Assembly (NCBI GenBank): GCA_003864495.1
Contig: ML133488.1
Coordinates: 2,239,193-2,303,192, forward strand
DNA length: 64,000 nt
Source of the DNA: Nemopilema nomurai
Taxonomy: Eukaryota > Cnidaria > Scyphozoa > Rhizostomeae > Rhizostomatidae
Reading direction: 5' to 3'
The translations under genes were made by a program, and so were the position numbers. The notes below the pieces were generated by a model. The model was not told the origin of the DNA and did not search any database. It worked only from the letters and a program-made list of their open reading frames with translations. Positions 13,371 through 28,100 of this stretch are shown piece after piece. Each line of letters begins with the position of its first letter. Within the stretch, counting starts at the first letter, position 1.

Positions 13371-13700
13371 GGAATGGTGGCGATACAAGGGGATGGTGGC
13401 GATACAAGGGGGTGACGGCGATATAAGGGGGTGGTGGCGATACAAGTGGGTGACGGCGATAAAAGGGGATGGTGGCGATACAAGGGGGTCACGGCGATAT
13501 AAGGGGGTGGTGGCGATACAAGGGGATGGTAGCGATACAAGGGGATGGTGGCGATACAAGGGGAGTGATGGCGATATAAGGGGATTGTGGCGATATAAGG
13601 GGGATGATAGCGATACAAGGGGATGGTGGCGATACAAGGGGGTGATGGCGATATGAGGAGATGGTGGCGACATATGGGGGGTGGTGGCGATATAAGAAGA
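13371..13700. repeat. 19-20 bp minisatellite
   Basis: About 16 copies of GGTGGCGATACAAGGGGAT and variants (GATATAAGG, GACGGCGAT). It has no stop codons in several frames on both strands, which produces long spurious open frames (for example 13184-13744 minus). No protein is inferred. Confidence 0.95.
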
Positions 13701-15210
13701 TAGTTGGGATATGCCTGAGGCATGTGTCCTATGCTTTTCATCAATGGGAGTCATTTGAACTGTAGCCCATCATCAAAACATACTGCACGGTTAACTCACA
13801 AATGTATAAACAAAAGAACATTATCAAGGCCACTGGCTTCATCTCTGACATTTGATTCGCTTTCAGAGACTCATTAGCCCCACCCAAAAAAATAGCAAGA
13901 TAACCATTAAACCATTCAGCATAAGCCATAAAGTTGTTACGGTTCTAAACAGTGTTGTTCGCGAGAGTTGCTTTCTACAATTTTCACTGGATTTTGCTAT
14001 TCACTAATTTACTATCAATACTTCAGGTAGAATATTTTTCCCTACAAAATATCCAAACAAAACCACTCCTGTTTCTAGACTTCATTCATGTTAGGAAATC
14101 TAATCACGATTCGAACAAGAATAATTTGAAGACAAAAAAAGAATTAAACTTCTATAATGCATCACTATGTCGGCTAGATGAACCAATCCTTTTTGAACGA
14201 AAAGCCTTCGATCAATAAACAGTACTGTTTCACAGGTTCCCCCAAGAAAGTTTCCTACAGAAAGGCGACCTCTTCCTAGAGGTGCGAGGAAACAGTCCAA
14301 AGAGATACTTTCTGAGTTGGCCGGCTGGTGTATCGTAGAAAGCTGATTGTCTTTCCAGGTGTCATGTATGAGCGTTATATGCGCTGGTAAGATTAAAAAG
14401 AAATTTCTTTGAATGACAGGATTCTGAATGTTTGTAAGATTAACGTCGGGTGTATAGATGATGAGATTCCTTATGTCTGGCTCCAGATTTTATGAAATTA
14501 TATCAAAAATTGATTTTTGGAATTGACAGATTAACAGACCGATTTACAGAATAGCAACACACATGTGTAATCTCACCACTACATGGAAGTCTTAGGATAA
14601 TTAGAAATGAAACTGGAAAACATCAAGTAGAGTATTAGAGAGGGGGTATGAGCAGTTAAACCCAATGATGACGTCATTGGCTTCCTGTCATTTTAACGAA
14701 GCTGACGTCTCGATTTGCCACCTAACAGGACAAATTGACTTAAACGGAAAATTTTACAGACTCACGTGAGGTAGTACAAGGAGAGAAAATTCTTTGTCGC
14801 ACCATGTGCTCTTTCAAAAACACTGCTCAAAATCTATTAAACTCTTATAGGCTTAGTGCGATGAGTTTTGAAAGGATCGGTTTCGAAATCGCGTGCAAGA
14901 TCAACAATTCCTCTGGCCTAAACAAAGTTTTAGGGCATGCAGAGAGTGAAGTGAGAAAGGTGTGGTGATAACGCAACAACTTTTTCATGAAACCAACGAT
15001 TTTGTGGTTGGGGGGGGGGGGGGGCTTGTTTTGGTTTCCGTTCACCTAACCTACCTTCGTTTAGGAAACTGGATATGTAGGTTTCTCACTACCGTTTGCC
15101 GCATCTTTCTCACATTATACAACCGTTCTTTGGATGTGTTCGATCACTAGTGGCCTATTTTTAGCAAAGCCAAGGACACAATGAAACATCAAATGTAAAA
15201 CAGAAAATAG
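13701..15210. other. No gene recognised
   Basis: AT-rich DNA with a G run at 15010-15024. Short open frames only. Confidence 0.4.
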
Positions 15211-17149
15211 GTTTTTCGTGAAAGTAGGTCAACTTTTCAAGGACAACATGAAGTTGAAGGAAATGATCGTTTGCTGGACAAGAGTTCATTCCTAGAGGCT
15301 ATGTTTCTTATTGATGTGACAGAATTGCAAATAGATGTGACAACAAGTATTGATATGAGGAAGCGTTGGCGTACTTGTTTGCTCGAATATCGTTCCAATG
15401 AAGGTCATCTAGCTAGGATTGTCGATGTAAGTACTATTATAAGCAGGGTCGTGTTTTGACTGTCATTATTCCACTTATTTCAAATGCTGCAAAAAGGCAG
15501 ATATCGGAATTTTGGGTTTTTAATCTCATTCGCACGTATCCTTTTCGTTGACAGGGCGTATCCTCCTTTAAATTGCCATTAAATAAACTTTGCTCCAGAA
15601 TTCGTGCCTCGAAGCCTGCAAGGATACAGCAATGTCATTCACCATTCCAAGTAGGAAGTGATGACACAGAGAGTGTCTTCGTGATACTCAATGCAACAGC
15701 TTGTGACGTAAAAGCGATCTTGAATTTGCCTTTTTCGGAAATAGTGATTTTGTGAGACTTTACGGGTCAAAATGTGTGTGACTTAATTTATCATCAATTG
15801 CGAGCTTGTCTCAAAAGAGGAAGATGAAAAAAGCTCAATTATCAGGCTGAGTTGCTTACGTGATACGCAAATGGAGTCTCTGAGAAGATTGCAAATGCCC
15901 CGCAAACGGAGCTTTTGCGTCCCAATATGCCCTCTTAACCATACCACCTTAACCGCTACCCTGATAACATAAATATGCCCAACTCCCATTCTGTTGTCAT
16001 CTGTCTCGGTGGAGCATTTCCTCTCAACTCTGACCATAATCAGTCTTCTCTTTGATTTGACCTCTGATAAAGGTTTTTTTCTCCAGCCAAGCTTTGATGC
16101 TAGACTTGATTAACGGAGGTTTTTTCCCTCTTGAATCAAGATTGGTGGGGTAATCTAGATTGCTAACTTTGGTCAAAGACATCCAACTATATAAGTTGCA
16201 TCTAACAAAATAAGGCAAAAGCTATCCCATGGAAACAAAACCTTGAGATACTGGCTCCAAAGCATAACCATACATAATAATACTAAGTGACTTGTTGCGG
16301 TTTATTAAAAAGCAAAATACCGTTTTTTCCTGACATGGTCTTCAGTTGATCTTGAAACAGTAAAGGGTTTTGCATTTAGTAGCTTTAGAATAACCTTTCG
16401 TCTTACAGAACTGTGTTATGAAGTCTTATTGCAAGACAGTCAAACTATTGCAGACACATGAGCAAAATATCGATGACTGATGTGTCATCAGCCATGTTCA
16501 GTTTGAGAAGCAAATTCTACATAGAAGAGCATTAAGGGGAATGTCTTTTCAATACAAGAAGCTATTTTATCAATCACCTATGATGGAGCTTCTTAAGAGC
16601 CAGACCCCAGCTCTTGAGTTAAGTTAAATATATATATCCTGTTTCTTCAATTGGGGGTTTTTCTGAAATATTTTCACCAATTGTCTACAAAGACCGCATG
16701 GGACAGAAATGCATGATAACATACAGGCTGATAACAGACAAAATCAAACTACCTTATTTTCTATGTCACCTCCACTACCCAGATGTCTCAGACATCTCGG
16801 AAAAACAGTCGATAAGAAGTATTTTGCATAATCGAAAGGCTAAATTCGACAAAGAAACTAAACTTACAGCAGCCTGAGAAAGTGTTTAGTGTAACAATGG
16901 CAAAAAGAAAAGCATTTAGAAAGCAATTGCAGATATTTATTCAATCGTTATTAGACTGAAGTTTTGTGTAAAAGAAGTTTTTTAACCAAGTTGAAATGGT
17001 TTTTGTTTTTTGTTCTCAGGAGGTCTGTAGATCTCAATAAACAAGGCAACGTACTTCTCAGCATTATTGAACCAGACGAAATTATGCTGTCTTTGAGCAA
17101 CTTAAAACAATTACTACTCGTGAGAAGAATTGAAGTCAACATTTGCTAA
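15211..17149 (+). CDS. Weak three-exon candidate, unknown protein (5' end not found)
   Basis: Segments 15211-15426, 15555-15751 and 17020-17149 are open, bounded by AG/GTAAGT, AG/GTGAGA and a pyrimidine-rich TTTTTTGTTCTCAG acceptor, and join in phase to give about 180 residues ending in TAA; AATAAA lies near 17410. The middle reads LCSRIRASKPARIQQCHSPF and the end NVLLSIIEPDEIMLSLSN. There is no recognised domain and no start exon. It may be chance. Confidence 0.2.
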
Positions 17150-18077
17150 TGTTGTAAGTCGCATGCTCCGCTGGACAGCAATATTAAAAACACATGTCAA
17201 CCTTCATTTTAACGCAACTATGACAATATCTCTGATTTGTGGGCTACAGAATTACTGCCAAGATTCCAGCTATATCAAACGGAGACGTCAGTTTACGACC
17301 TCTGCTGTCAACTTTGATTGTTTCTGATAACAAATTGACTTGTTTTGATAAGGCAGTAAATAATTGAACTTAATAACAAATTTACTCCAATCTATAGACT
17401 CTTTATTGGAATAAACGATAAGGGAGATTGGCGCTTCACTTCTTCGTATTTGCAAAAAATATTAGCAATCGCTGATGAAACATGAAAAATGGGTTTTGGG
17501 TTGGATAATGGTTTATTGTTTGTATTTCTCTACGGTACTTTGTCAATTTGTTCTATTAAGGTTTCCATCATGTTTATTAAATACTAGTACCTTCAATAAC
17601 CACCAACAGCTTTTTACTGTCGAAAAACCGCCTATGTTAGGCTTGGGGAAGCTTATAAATTTCGAAACCTGGAAGATTGATAAGGGCCACATTACCATAA
17701 AAATATCCTTAAGAAACAGCATACGTATAATTTAGGAACCTTTATATAATGTGGCTGATTTTGCCATCAATTATCTATTACAAAATGGGAAATTGACGTG
17801 ATTCAAATGTCTCATGCTACAAATAGCGAAACAGCAACAACAATCTATAGAGTACTGCATCTGGTGGGATAAGCACCGCACTATTCTTACGACATTTTCG
17901 TTTTACAAAGTGTTAGCACATTTTCCTCCATCTAGATACAAAGACCAGCTTCCCCACCTGTTCTGTTCTTAGTTGAAGAGAGGAAGCTACATAATACCAT
18001 GTGGTTAAATAGAATTCGCGTTCATACGTTGAATCTGATACCATCTTATCAGCTTTCGTAACATCAGTAAGGCTTAC
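17150..18077. other. No gene recognised
   Basis: AT-rich. The plus-strand frame at 17475-17735 has no splice or start support. Confidence 0.4.
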
Positions 18078-18210
18078 CTTAACAAAGTCATGCGCAAGGC
18101 AATGAAACAAAATTGGATACAATCTTCTGATAATTTCGCTGTGGCTAAAATCAATAAAACGGATTACGTGTGAAATCATATGATGCATGTCTAAGTAGTC
18201 AAACGTTAAA
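18078..18210 (-). CDS. Orphan internal exon, possibly TAF5-type NTD2
   Basis: A 133-nt segment has a strong acceptor (GTTGCTTTTGTGTAG) and a strong donor (AAG/GTAAGC). It encodes about 44 residues including RFIDFSHSEIIRRLYPILFHC. The ExxRxLYPxxxHC pattern is reminiscent of the second N-terminal domain of TAF5-like WD proteins, but the segment is short and I found no partner exons. Confidence 0.3.
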
Positions 18211-19113
18211 CTACACAAAAGCAACAAATCGCATTTGAGTTATAATGAATGAATCTGGCTTGCATTGAACGTAAAGAAGAGAGGCAGGGCGGTGCAAGTG
18301 TATCTATGTACACGATGCTGCTTGAGCTATAAGGGGAAGAGAGCGTGAACGTGCAGCATTGTTCGCAGAGTTCAGAACGAGCATGCGTAGCCTCATTCTC
18401 ACTCTGCTCGATGTTACCAGCACCATTAGCCTCATATTCAAGCAAAATGGTTCATGTTTGATTCGAAACACATGACTGGAATGCACTACGTCCTGTTTGA
18501 ACGTAACTACATTGCCTCTAAGCGAAATATGGGAATACGTTCTTGCAAGGAACGGGATGGATTGAAATAACGGTGGCTTACTCAAAAGAAAGGGAGGGTA
18601 ACGCAAAATAGAGAGAGTTCCACTTAAATATGCGAATCACACAGAATGTTACAATTAGAACTGAACCTAGAGACGACAGGAATTTATATTAATGGTAAAT
18701 TTCTGCGCTTTTTGTACAGATAAATACAAATAACAAATATACATTTACACACAACATACATATAAAACACTATTCTGCAATGGGAAAAAATAAGTGAACG
18801 ATGGCAAGAAGTCAGGTTTACCCTATGTGACGCAATCACACAGACGCTACTTCCCAGAGCCCAAGTTCTATTTGTGCAACGTTTTTGCTATGAAATAGCA
18901 TTCTTTCCTCGAATTGTTATAAAGTCTAGCAAGCAAAGTGTCAACTAAATTAGAAGCTTCTTTTTCATGCAACTGACGAGTTACATCATGTAACCATGGC
19001 AGTTGTGTCACTATTTGGCTGAACCGAAGTTGACCAAACATACGTTGTAAAGATAGGCAGCGTCAGCAATACCAGCGGTTCCGCAAAATAGCCATGCAGC
19101 CAGCCACAATCGT
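18211..19113. other. Downstream of the TTLL-like stop; likely 3' UTR plus intergenic DNA
   Basis: No AATAAA was found on the minus strand close to the stop. A GC-richer patch at 18230-18450 is open in two minus frames but lacks a clear gene structure. Confidence 0.35.
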
Positions 19114-22100
19114 TCAGTGGCACCAAGTCAGGTCTCGCTTGCATTTGTTGTCATACCAACGATTCAGAATCTCGTTCTTCGCTCCAGAAGGCCGCAAGTC
19201 CTGTTTTGCCATCATTTCTGCTTCGGTCTTGAATGAAATAAACAAATTAACACTCTCACAAACACGTTAGGCCTTCTATAAGGATTTCAAAAGAGGCTAC
19301 CTAACTGAATCTACTGTTTAGCAGCTGATTGCATAAGGGGCCTAAGGCTAGCCAATTCTTCAGAAAAGGTCTGCTTGTATAAAATGACGTTTTGACACAC
19401 AAGGATAGCGACATCCGTTTAGCGACATCCGTTTTGGCACACAAGGACAGTGACATCCGTTTTGGCACAAAAGGATAGCGACATCTGTTTTGGCACAGAA
19501 GACTTCGGTAGGACCATGGTAGGACGCATAGCTCCTTCTCAGTAGCCGTGGAAGCAACAGGTTGCTGGTATTGGGCACTGTGCGAAGAATGTTGGGCATT
19601 TGCTAGGCATCTGAATTGTGTAAAGGTCTCATTCACAGACACAACAACATGACTCGGTAATCATTAGATTACGCAGACTAAACATATTCATAGGTTCACC
19701 TCAGGCGAAACAGAATGTCAAGTCGGTACCAAATGAGCTGCCAATCAATAGAAGTAACCAAGGAAGACAATTCAATTCATCAACCATAAGAATTATAGTA
19801 TGGTTATGTGCAGGAAAAGGTATTCACGGTGTATGATTTTCGTATGTCAATATTTTTCTGTTTAAAAGTTGCTACGTGAAAAATACCGCAAATAGACACA
19901 GCAACGTGTGACCTAGATGTTACAAAGTCTCACAACCTAAAATCGTCCTTCCTTCAAATTGCTACCACCAACAAAATTTTCTTATTAACTGAACCACATT
20001 TTATACCACTTTGAATAGCGGCATACCGTGGGATATTTTCCCTAGGTCTTTAGACTTATTCTCCCTAGGTCTTGCTGTTGGCAAATCTTCAAACCCTTTT
20101 AAAACCTACTAAACTCTCAGAAATGAAGGTGAATTTAATCTATCATTTCCAGCTATAAAATGCACATTTGAGAACTACATTTAAACTGAAATTAGAAGAA
20201 GGAGATTGGCTTTTGGGTTTAAAACTCAAGGTGTCATAGACAGATGAGTGCGATTTGAAACTAAGTCTGGAAGTGGTATTTTTTAGTGACTAGGCAAAGT
20301 GAAAAATGGCCTACGTCCCCTATACCTATTCTAAAAGCAAGAAAGACGCCTGGGCAAACCTTGGATATCGGAAGGACACGACGGTAATTGCCTCTGTTGT
20401 TGTGTTCCAGGAAGGCTCGCTTGAGGTGCATCTTCGTGTCATCAGGCAGACATTGTACGCAGAGGCGGCACTGAAAGGATAAATGCAGGACAGTCATAAT
20501 GACATGGCCACAATAAGTACCTGGCTATAGCTACTGTTACTGTCTGTTACTATTACTATTACTATTATAGCCATTGGTGCTTTATGATGAAACGCATGAA
20601 TGCAATATGGCTGACAGTAAAGCTCATGACATTTGAAAATAGCGATTTAAGAAAAATGATAATAATGAGTTATCGCTTGCAAAGTAACTTTTGCAGCTTC
20701 AATGGCACATCATTGCACATTTGTAAAGGTAAGCCTTTATGGAGATGGGGAGGAGCCAATAAAAAAATCTGGCACTCAGTTGCATTGAACAGTGGAGGTT
20801 TTAGGGGGGTCCGGGGGCAATGGCCCAAGGTCCCATGCTTTTGGTAGCCCAGAAGGGGACCCGCACCTGAGGAAAAATCGAAAAGAAATCACTTTGTAGT
20901 TAAAATGGGAATGTGTGTCGAATACTCACAAAGAAGTTATGCTACTCTTAATAGTTCTTTCATTCAGTTCCAGCACGGGTTTTGGGCTACCGCTAATATG
21001 TTTAGTTTCTATCAAATGACTCTTGCATCTTAGGAGTTGGGGATTGGGTAGAACACTAATTAGAGCATCATAAATTACTAGGATAGAATCTTTGCCTACG
21101 TCTCTGATGTGTACAAAAAGATACGATAGATTAAGCTGTTGTGCTTTGCTTTTCCCAGAGGCATTTCCGTCTAAGAATCACTCAAACAATAGGGAAGGCC
21201 TCAGAAATTCAAAACATTTTCCGCTATGCAAACCATTCAAATTGATTTTGTTTTTCCCTATTGCAAAATCAGGAAATGAACTTTTTACAACAGGAAAAAC
21301 TTTATCTAACAGTCGCCTGACTGTTAGATAAACCTGGCTGTTAGTAGGAGATGCCAAGATAAAAGTAAGCACCGTTTTTTATTGCTGATTGAGGCGCGAG
21401 GAAGCAGAAATCGTAGAAGTGCAATTATCTTATAAATATCACAAGAACAGAAAGAGTCGCGATATTATCATCTAAACCCCAATGCTTGTGTAGCAAATAT
21501 ATGCAACAGATGTATAAAGGTTTTATCCATAAACAATTTGAATCAGTTTGAGTTTGCACTGTAGGGAAACCGAAAATTAATCTAATGATACAGGGCTGGA
21601 CACCTATTTACTTTCCAATGGATACAGTTTGACTAGGGTGAATAAAATTCAGTACGTTAACGATTGTGTCCTTTGGGTAGAGGGCGAAATAATATTGGAT
21701 TCAAATAAACCCCCGCCCTGGCTCGATTTGGATGCCCAAGTGCGGGCTCTCTGAAACTCAGATTCGATGCAGGGATCAATTGATAATAATCATGCGTCTT
21801 TTGTGAAGTCTAATAGCGTTGGCAACCCTTTATCCGCCTCCCTACCATGGGGAAGTCTATCTGCCTTCTCCCCCCCCCCCCCCCCAAATCATTAAGGTTT
21901 GCTAAAGAGAACGAACAGAAAATTTGCACTTGGCCACGTTGTTACAATCAACAAAGTCTGACATTGTTTCTCAGTTTGCAGGTTAAAGAAAGGATGATAA
22001 TCGTATCATCATGGTCAAATAGTTTGCATTTTCTAAATATAAGCCCATCTCTAATCTGGTTTTATATATATCATTAAAGCGTCCTCAGAGTTCTAAGTGC

Positions 22101-25100
22101 ACATCTAAAATTGGGGCTGGATTCACCTGGAAAAACAAGCCAGTTGTCGGGATTTACAACTGCAAACGAGGGTTAAGTTTGTGTGCACGTGGGGTTGCAT
22201 CATGGGTATTTATCAAATGGCTGTCCCTATCGAAGCCTATGTTAATTCTCAATGAAATTCTTAGGATACTTGACTTCATACATCCTCTTAGCTAGTGTTT
22301 TCAAACAAGCTTAGGTTGACAAATGCATGAAATGCAAGTGGGGTTTATAAAAACCGCTTTGCTTTTCAACAACTCGGAGCGAACAAAGGCGAAGGTTCTT
22401 CTCAGAAATGGTGCCTCGTGCTTCGAGTTGTTGCCCTTTGACTCCATAACAGATGATATCGTCAGGGAAAGGGATCTGAATGCACAATCAGGAGTAAGGC
22501 CGACAGACGTAAGGGGATCACAGCTCTGTAGTTGGTCTTAAAGGCAGTGCATGATCCTCTTTCTTCTAATTAAATCGATATTTTTACCGATGACGATGTA
22601 AAACGCGGCCAGATGCCTAGCTGGGAGATTAGCTTAGCAAAGCGCTAAATTAAGAATTTGGCGATGACTTTGAATGCGTAACAGCATGAGATTCGCTGCA
22701 AAAGTCGGGCTGGATTCAGTTACACACGTCACAACGTTTCCATAGAATACCGTTGCATTCTTGCCAGGATGCAGCAATTGATTCTGCATCGAAGACAATT
22801 TCCTCCAATTACCCCGGCCCCTAATCACATCGATTTTCCACTAGAAGGTGCCATGGTCAATATCGATAAATACATGAGCATTACACTCTTCCCATTTCTT
22901 GACCGATAAAATACTGAAAAGGGACGGGCGAATATGTATTTCAAAGAGGGTGATAAAGAGACCGGTGGTTGGAGCCAGATCAGATCAGACCAGCAGACGC
23001 TATGAGAACACACATGCAACTTCAATCGGAAACAGTGTTCTGATTTGAAAGCCCACTGGCATCATAAACAAATACAGAAGAATGCAGGAGTAAGCCTTAA
23101 GAAAATAGCAGCATATGTTGTGGAATCAGAAGGGCAGGCAGCCTCAGCGTTCATCCCAAACCTGATAGACACACTGATGCTAGGCTTCCTGCTCTTCGGT
23201 GCATCTACTAATGCTATGATGGTGTATGTTGAAGATAACTAGACATACATCAGTATTTTCTCAAAGGCAGTTCAGGTTTCTTGTCAACAATACAGTACGT
23301 TGGTGATAAACATTAATTCCTAACTAGTAAAAGCTGTGGTATACCCAAACACATCCTTCAACTCTTGAGAAACCAGAGCAAGATACGAAATGGGCTTTGC
23401 TACAGAAAGTTATCCCTTGAACTGCCAGACTGTTTCTATATTGCGAAAAGGGGAACATTTTCATGGAATGAATACTTGTCAAAAAGAAAGAAGGGTGATT
23501 TTGATTGCACAAAACTAGAAATCAGTTTGTCTATAAAATTTAGCTAAATGTATTTGATAAAAACAGAGTTCACAAAAGTAAACATGCAAAAGTGTTGACG
23601 ACTGATTTAGATCACTGACTATTGTGTTTTTGTAAGTATGAAGGTACATAAAAAGTTGGTATATGCCCGTTGTTTCAAATACCCAAGAACAATTCGTTTT
23701 ATTACAAACACGACTACTCGCAGCTTTGACTTCTGAGTCAACAAACAAGAACGTATAAACGAACAATATCGCCTTTGAGAGTAGTTTTTCTGAGAGGGAC
23801 TCTGCAAGCAATGCAATCGAAGAGGCGTGGCACTATATGCAAAAGAAGGCCGCTGTCTCCCAGCTCCCTTTAGCGATGTTCGTCAGTCAGCATGCATCCG
23901 AAAGCTGCTAGCCTAAACAAATCCTGCATGTTTGGATATTCATTGGCACGGCGCTATTAGGCCAAGTATCATTACCGAAATCGGATGAATAACGAAGGCC
24001 GATGACGCATTAGCCTCGATTTGAGCTTTGCGGCGGCTGCGATGGAGATTCTGCACTCTTAGTGGGCCTATTCGTATATACTCAGCAGGTTGCATCGCAA
24101 AAGATTGCTCAAAAGAGATTTACATGTTATGAAATTGTAAACGCGGGGGAGATAGTTGCAAAGAGCTTTTCATAGATTGAAAGAGGATTACTCTGCAGTT
24201 CTGGAAGCCTCGCCATGGTATATACGTCACTAGCAAAATCGCAAAAACTTTATACCTTTCGGCTCTAATTGAAGCTTAGAGAACATTCCTAATGTTATCA
24301 GAGCGCTTCCTAAACTTGTTAAAAAGCAATTAAATATTCAAAGATGCTAAGTAGAGGTTCTGAAAGTGACAAAACTGGTTTAAAATAAGTCTAGATAGAT
24401 CCCTTGGCTAACTGCCCAAAGGACTTAGCGCATGCGTTGGTAGTGCGAAGCATTAGTGGAAGTATCACTCATATTCGAGTGAACGAACTTCCGCTTTCTA
24501 ACATCGTTTATTTTCCTGTTTGCACGCAGGAAGTTCTCGGCAATCGACCAGAAAATGAAAGATGGAGAGAAATAGAATTTTGATGCAATACCTCATTAAT
24601 TTGAATAATGATACTACCAAAGGTTAGCAAAAACCCAAAAAGATAATTCGGTGCCTCTCCAGCGGTGGACTATGTATAATGATCATTCTATGGTTATACA
24701 GGACATTAATCAGATATGAATAAAAGGTTATAGCGTAAATGCCAATGATCTTTTTTATATAGAGAGTCCAAACTATTGTCGAAAGATCAGTCTAGCAAGG
24801 GAGAGCAGGTAGGGATGAAATTGTTGGTCCCCGTAAGAAGGGAGGCTCTCGTCTTTCCGAGGCTAATCTGCCTTACTTGTTTTGGGGGTGGTTTTAAGGG
24901 CCAATGCTCTCAGAGGGGGTAAAGCTCGCACAGCGGGGCTTTTTGGGGCTAGTGCTCTACACGAAAATAATATGGATGGCAAAATGTGGATTGGTTTCAA
25001 TGAAACAGAGAGCATGACTCATATGAACATAATGTAGCTGTAAAAAAATTTCGTCCCTTGACGCCATATTCTTTCAGATTCAAGGAGCGGCCCTGAAACC

Positions 25101-28100
25101 ACAGGGAAACATTCACCACAAAAACTCCGATTATATGCTTATCCGATTGAGTAGAACAAAGTTTGTATTTGCAGGCAAAAGCACAAGCGGTCTGCTTTTT
25201 TCGTTCCCAATATTCTTGGTCTCGCGTCCATTGTGGTGTGACTGGTGTCATGGCAAATAAGATGTGCATGTGTCCAAACTGAGTTCTCGTTGACATGACA
25301 ACAATGATTCGTTTTAATTGAAACGGCTGTAATGCTAGAAGAAATTTCGACCACCTTTGAAACTGGGAAGAAACTAGGAAACGCTAGAAGCCTGTATTCA
25401 GACTTAGGAAAGAAGGATCTGGAAAAAGGAAAAGAAAAGGTGCAAAAAAGATAAAAGAGAAAACCAAACGATCGGACTACGTAAATATGATAAGTTAAAT
25501 AGGTTGTAGTGCGCAGTGGTCTTTGTTACAAATATTGATGAAGTGAAGTGGTAGAGATTCTGTCACTGTGGTCTGAGTTGAAATATCAAGAAACTTATAA
25601 TATAGAGGTTAAAGTTGGCGATAGGAAACTATGGACATTCATAGCCACCATTGATGCATTTTTCATTTCTCTGAATTTTGCATGTATTCCAAAAAAAGTT
25701 TTGCGATAAGCATAGAATTTAGTTGCATATCAAAGATAACTGGTAGATAAAAAAACCGGATAATATTTCAATATCATAGTAACGATTACGTCATTCGAAA
25801 AAAGAAGTTTAAAAGGTTAGCTAATCTAATATGTACAATGAAACATCCAGACACATTGAAGCGACTTTCCAGCATATCTAATAAGAGACGAGAAGTGTTT
25901 AATTTAGTCAAGAATTCAAATAAGCACCAGATCCCTTCCAAAGATTCCCGCTAGCAAATAAGCCGAGAATGATTACTCTTTCGAAAAAAATATCAAAATT
26001 CTTGAAATATATGATATCATCAGCAGATCAAAAGCACGTTCTCGTACACGGTAAAAGTAGTTTTCACAAAGTGCACACCAATAGCTTGCATCCGTAGAAT
26101 ACTTAAAGATATAAACTGCATAAAATGTTTCTTTTTACCTGTCCCTAGCTATATATGAAAACCTCTATGTTAGTTCATTGCAGCGAAAATTTCTTCTTTA
26201 CGAAGTATCTAGTCAAGAATTTAAGGAGCCTCCTTCTCTGGGCCTCATTGGTACCCCGGGTAGGGACCATCCAAGTCAAATTATGCTATGCTCTTTTACA
26301 AGCTTTTCTACGCCTAATCTGTTTCTTTCATTTTCATTTCTTACATTGCTTTCCAGCTATTACCAACTGACTTTGAACGCTGAATTAAATTTTGGTAACT
26401 CAAATGGGACGTCATATTGAAATTCGTGGTTAAATTCAAGCATTTCAAAGCAAGAACACTCGAATTCATAATTTAAGATTTTGAAAAAATTTCGGACGCA
26501 TAAAAACTTATCAATGATAAACATTGACAAAATATTCTGACGTCCAAACTGATTCAAACTTTGGTGTTTTCTAGTAGGGCAATGCTGAAACCTGGCGCCC
26601 AGCAATGGACTATCGCAATTCAGAATGGTCAAAGTATTATATTAATACAAAATATTATAAAGTTTTTCACTTGGATGGATTGCAAGAGCAGAGGTTCAGG
26701 ATTAATCACACCATACGCAAGCCGAATGATTTGATCGCATGACCCATTTGTAAATCAGAAGTGACGTCACAGCTACCGGGTTTCTTAATAAGTTCATGTT
26801 TTTAGAAATTAGAGCGGAATCGATATCAATCGGGATGATAAAGGTGTTTTAAAGTGGGGATCAGATGATTAATAACGTGGAAATTAAAGGATGTACAAGT
26901 CATGATCGTAGAGGGCTGTATGACAGGCGTCCCATCCCATAGAAAGTAATTTTAATAAAACGTCCAATTCTTATCAATAGCAACCAAAGTTCATGTCAAA
27001 GGAACATTGCCTACATGTGAAAGGAGGTAACAGGTAGAAAATGTTTAAATGACGATTAACCATGGATTAAAATGAAGAAAAAAATAATCAAAATGAACTG
27101 GTCATGAATTCTCTAAGAAGGACAAAGGGCCCCTGAAACAGGGATTGAATTTGGCCCAATAACCGATTGAATGACGAAAGGCAGTATTGTACAGTACAAG
27201 AGGGAATAATGAGTCTTACCCTCCTTGTGCCACTGAGGTGGCAAATCTCGCATACACAGTCTAATAATGACAATTTTAAAATTAGAAAAAATAATAATAA
27301 TGACATAGACGACTGTGTAAACAATAAGATAAGCAGCCAATGCCTCCCTTTGAAAATTTAAGGGAAGAAAAACTGAGTTTCTTAAGACTGGTTCCAAAGA
27401 AGCATTATTTCTTTTTAGGTATGAAACGTAACTTTTTGACTAACAGATCTGTTTGACACGATTTTAAAGATGAAATATAAAGCCAAGTAGCTTTTAAAAG
27501 CTTTTAGAAAACAGTTATACATTTCTTCGCTGAGAGCATACTTCTTTACCTTATCCCTCAGTCACGCTTAAGTGCTAATGTTTTCCGTTTTGTTTCTGTG
27601 AATGATTACTTCAAATTTTGAGTCAGTAATACATTTTGTCTAAATATATACCATGCAAGGTGCTTTTTGTGAGCCAAATAAAGACCAGGTAAAAATTGAT
27701 TCATTGGGCAATAAAAGGAAGGGCTTTCTGAGCCTCAACGCCCCTGTATTATGTCCTGTCCATTCAACTCGAACATAACTTCGCCCAAAACGGAGATTGG
27801 GCAATAGAAGGACATAACGAGTAGAATACATATTGCAATACAACGGCGTTTTGTCTTGTCCATACTGATAATGAATGACCTAAAGGAAACTGGATTAATA
27901 AACTGTATCAATTGGCTGGGCGGCTTGTACAGAAACTTTAGGAATTTTTCAATTCATTCTTAATGGATGATGTGATAGTTAATGAATGGTTTACAATCAA
28001 CACAAACTGAGAATAAATCACCGAAAAATAACAAATCACATTAAAGATTTGGAAACCAATGTGTGATTACAAAAAAAATTACGAGGACATGATCGTAATA

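Noticed and set aside
13184..13754. Long minus-strand frames of 139-186 residues rich in His/Pro/Tyr
   Set aside because: They translate the 19-20 bp minisatellite, which happens to lack stops.
22323..22541. Plus-strand frame of 72 residues in TTLL-like intron 14
   Set aside because: No splice partners, family or conserved motif.
23045..23242. Plus-strand frame of 65 residues in TTLL-like intron 14
   Set aside because: Looks somewhat coding but has no gene context; a transposon fragment is possible and not demonstrable here.
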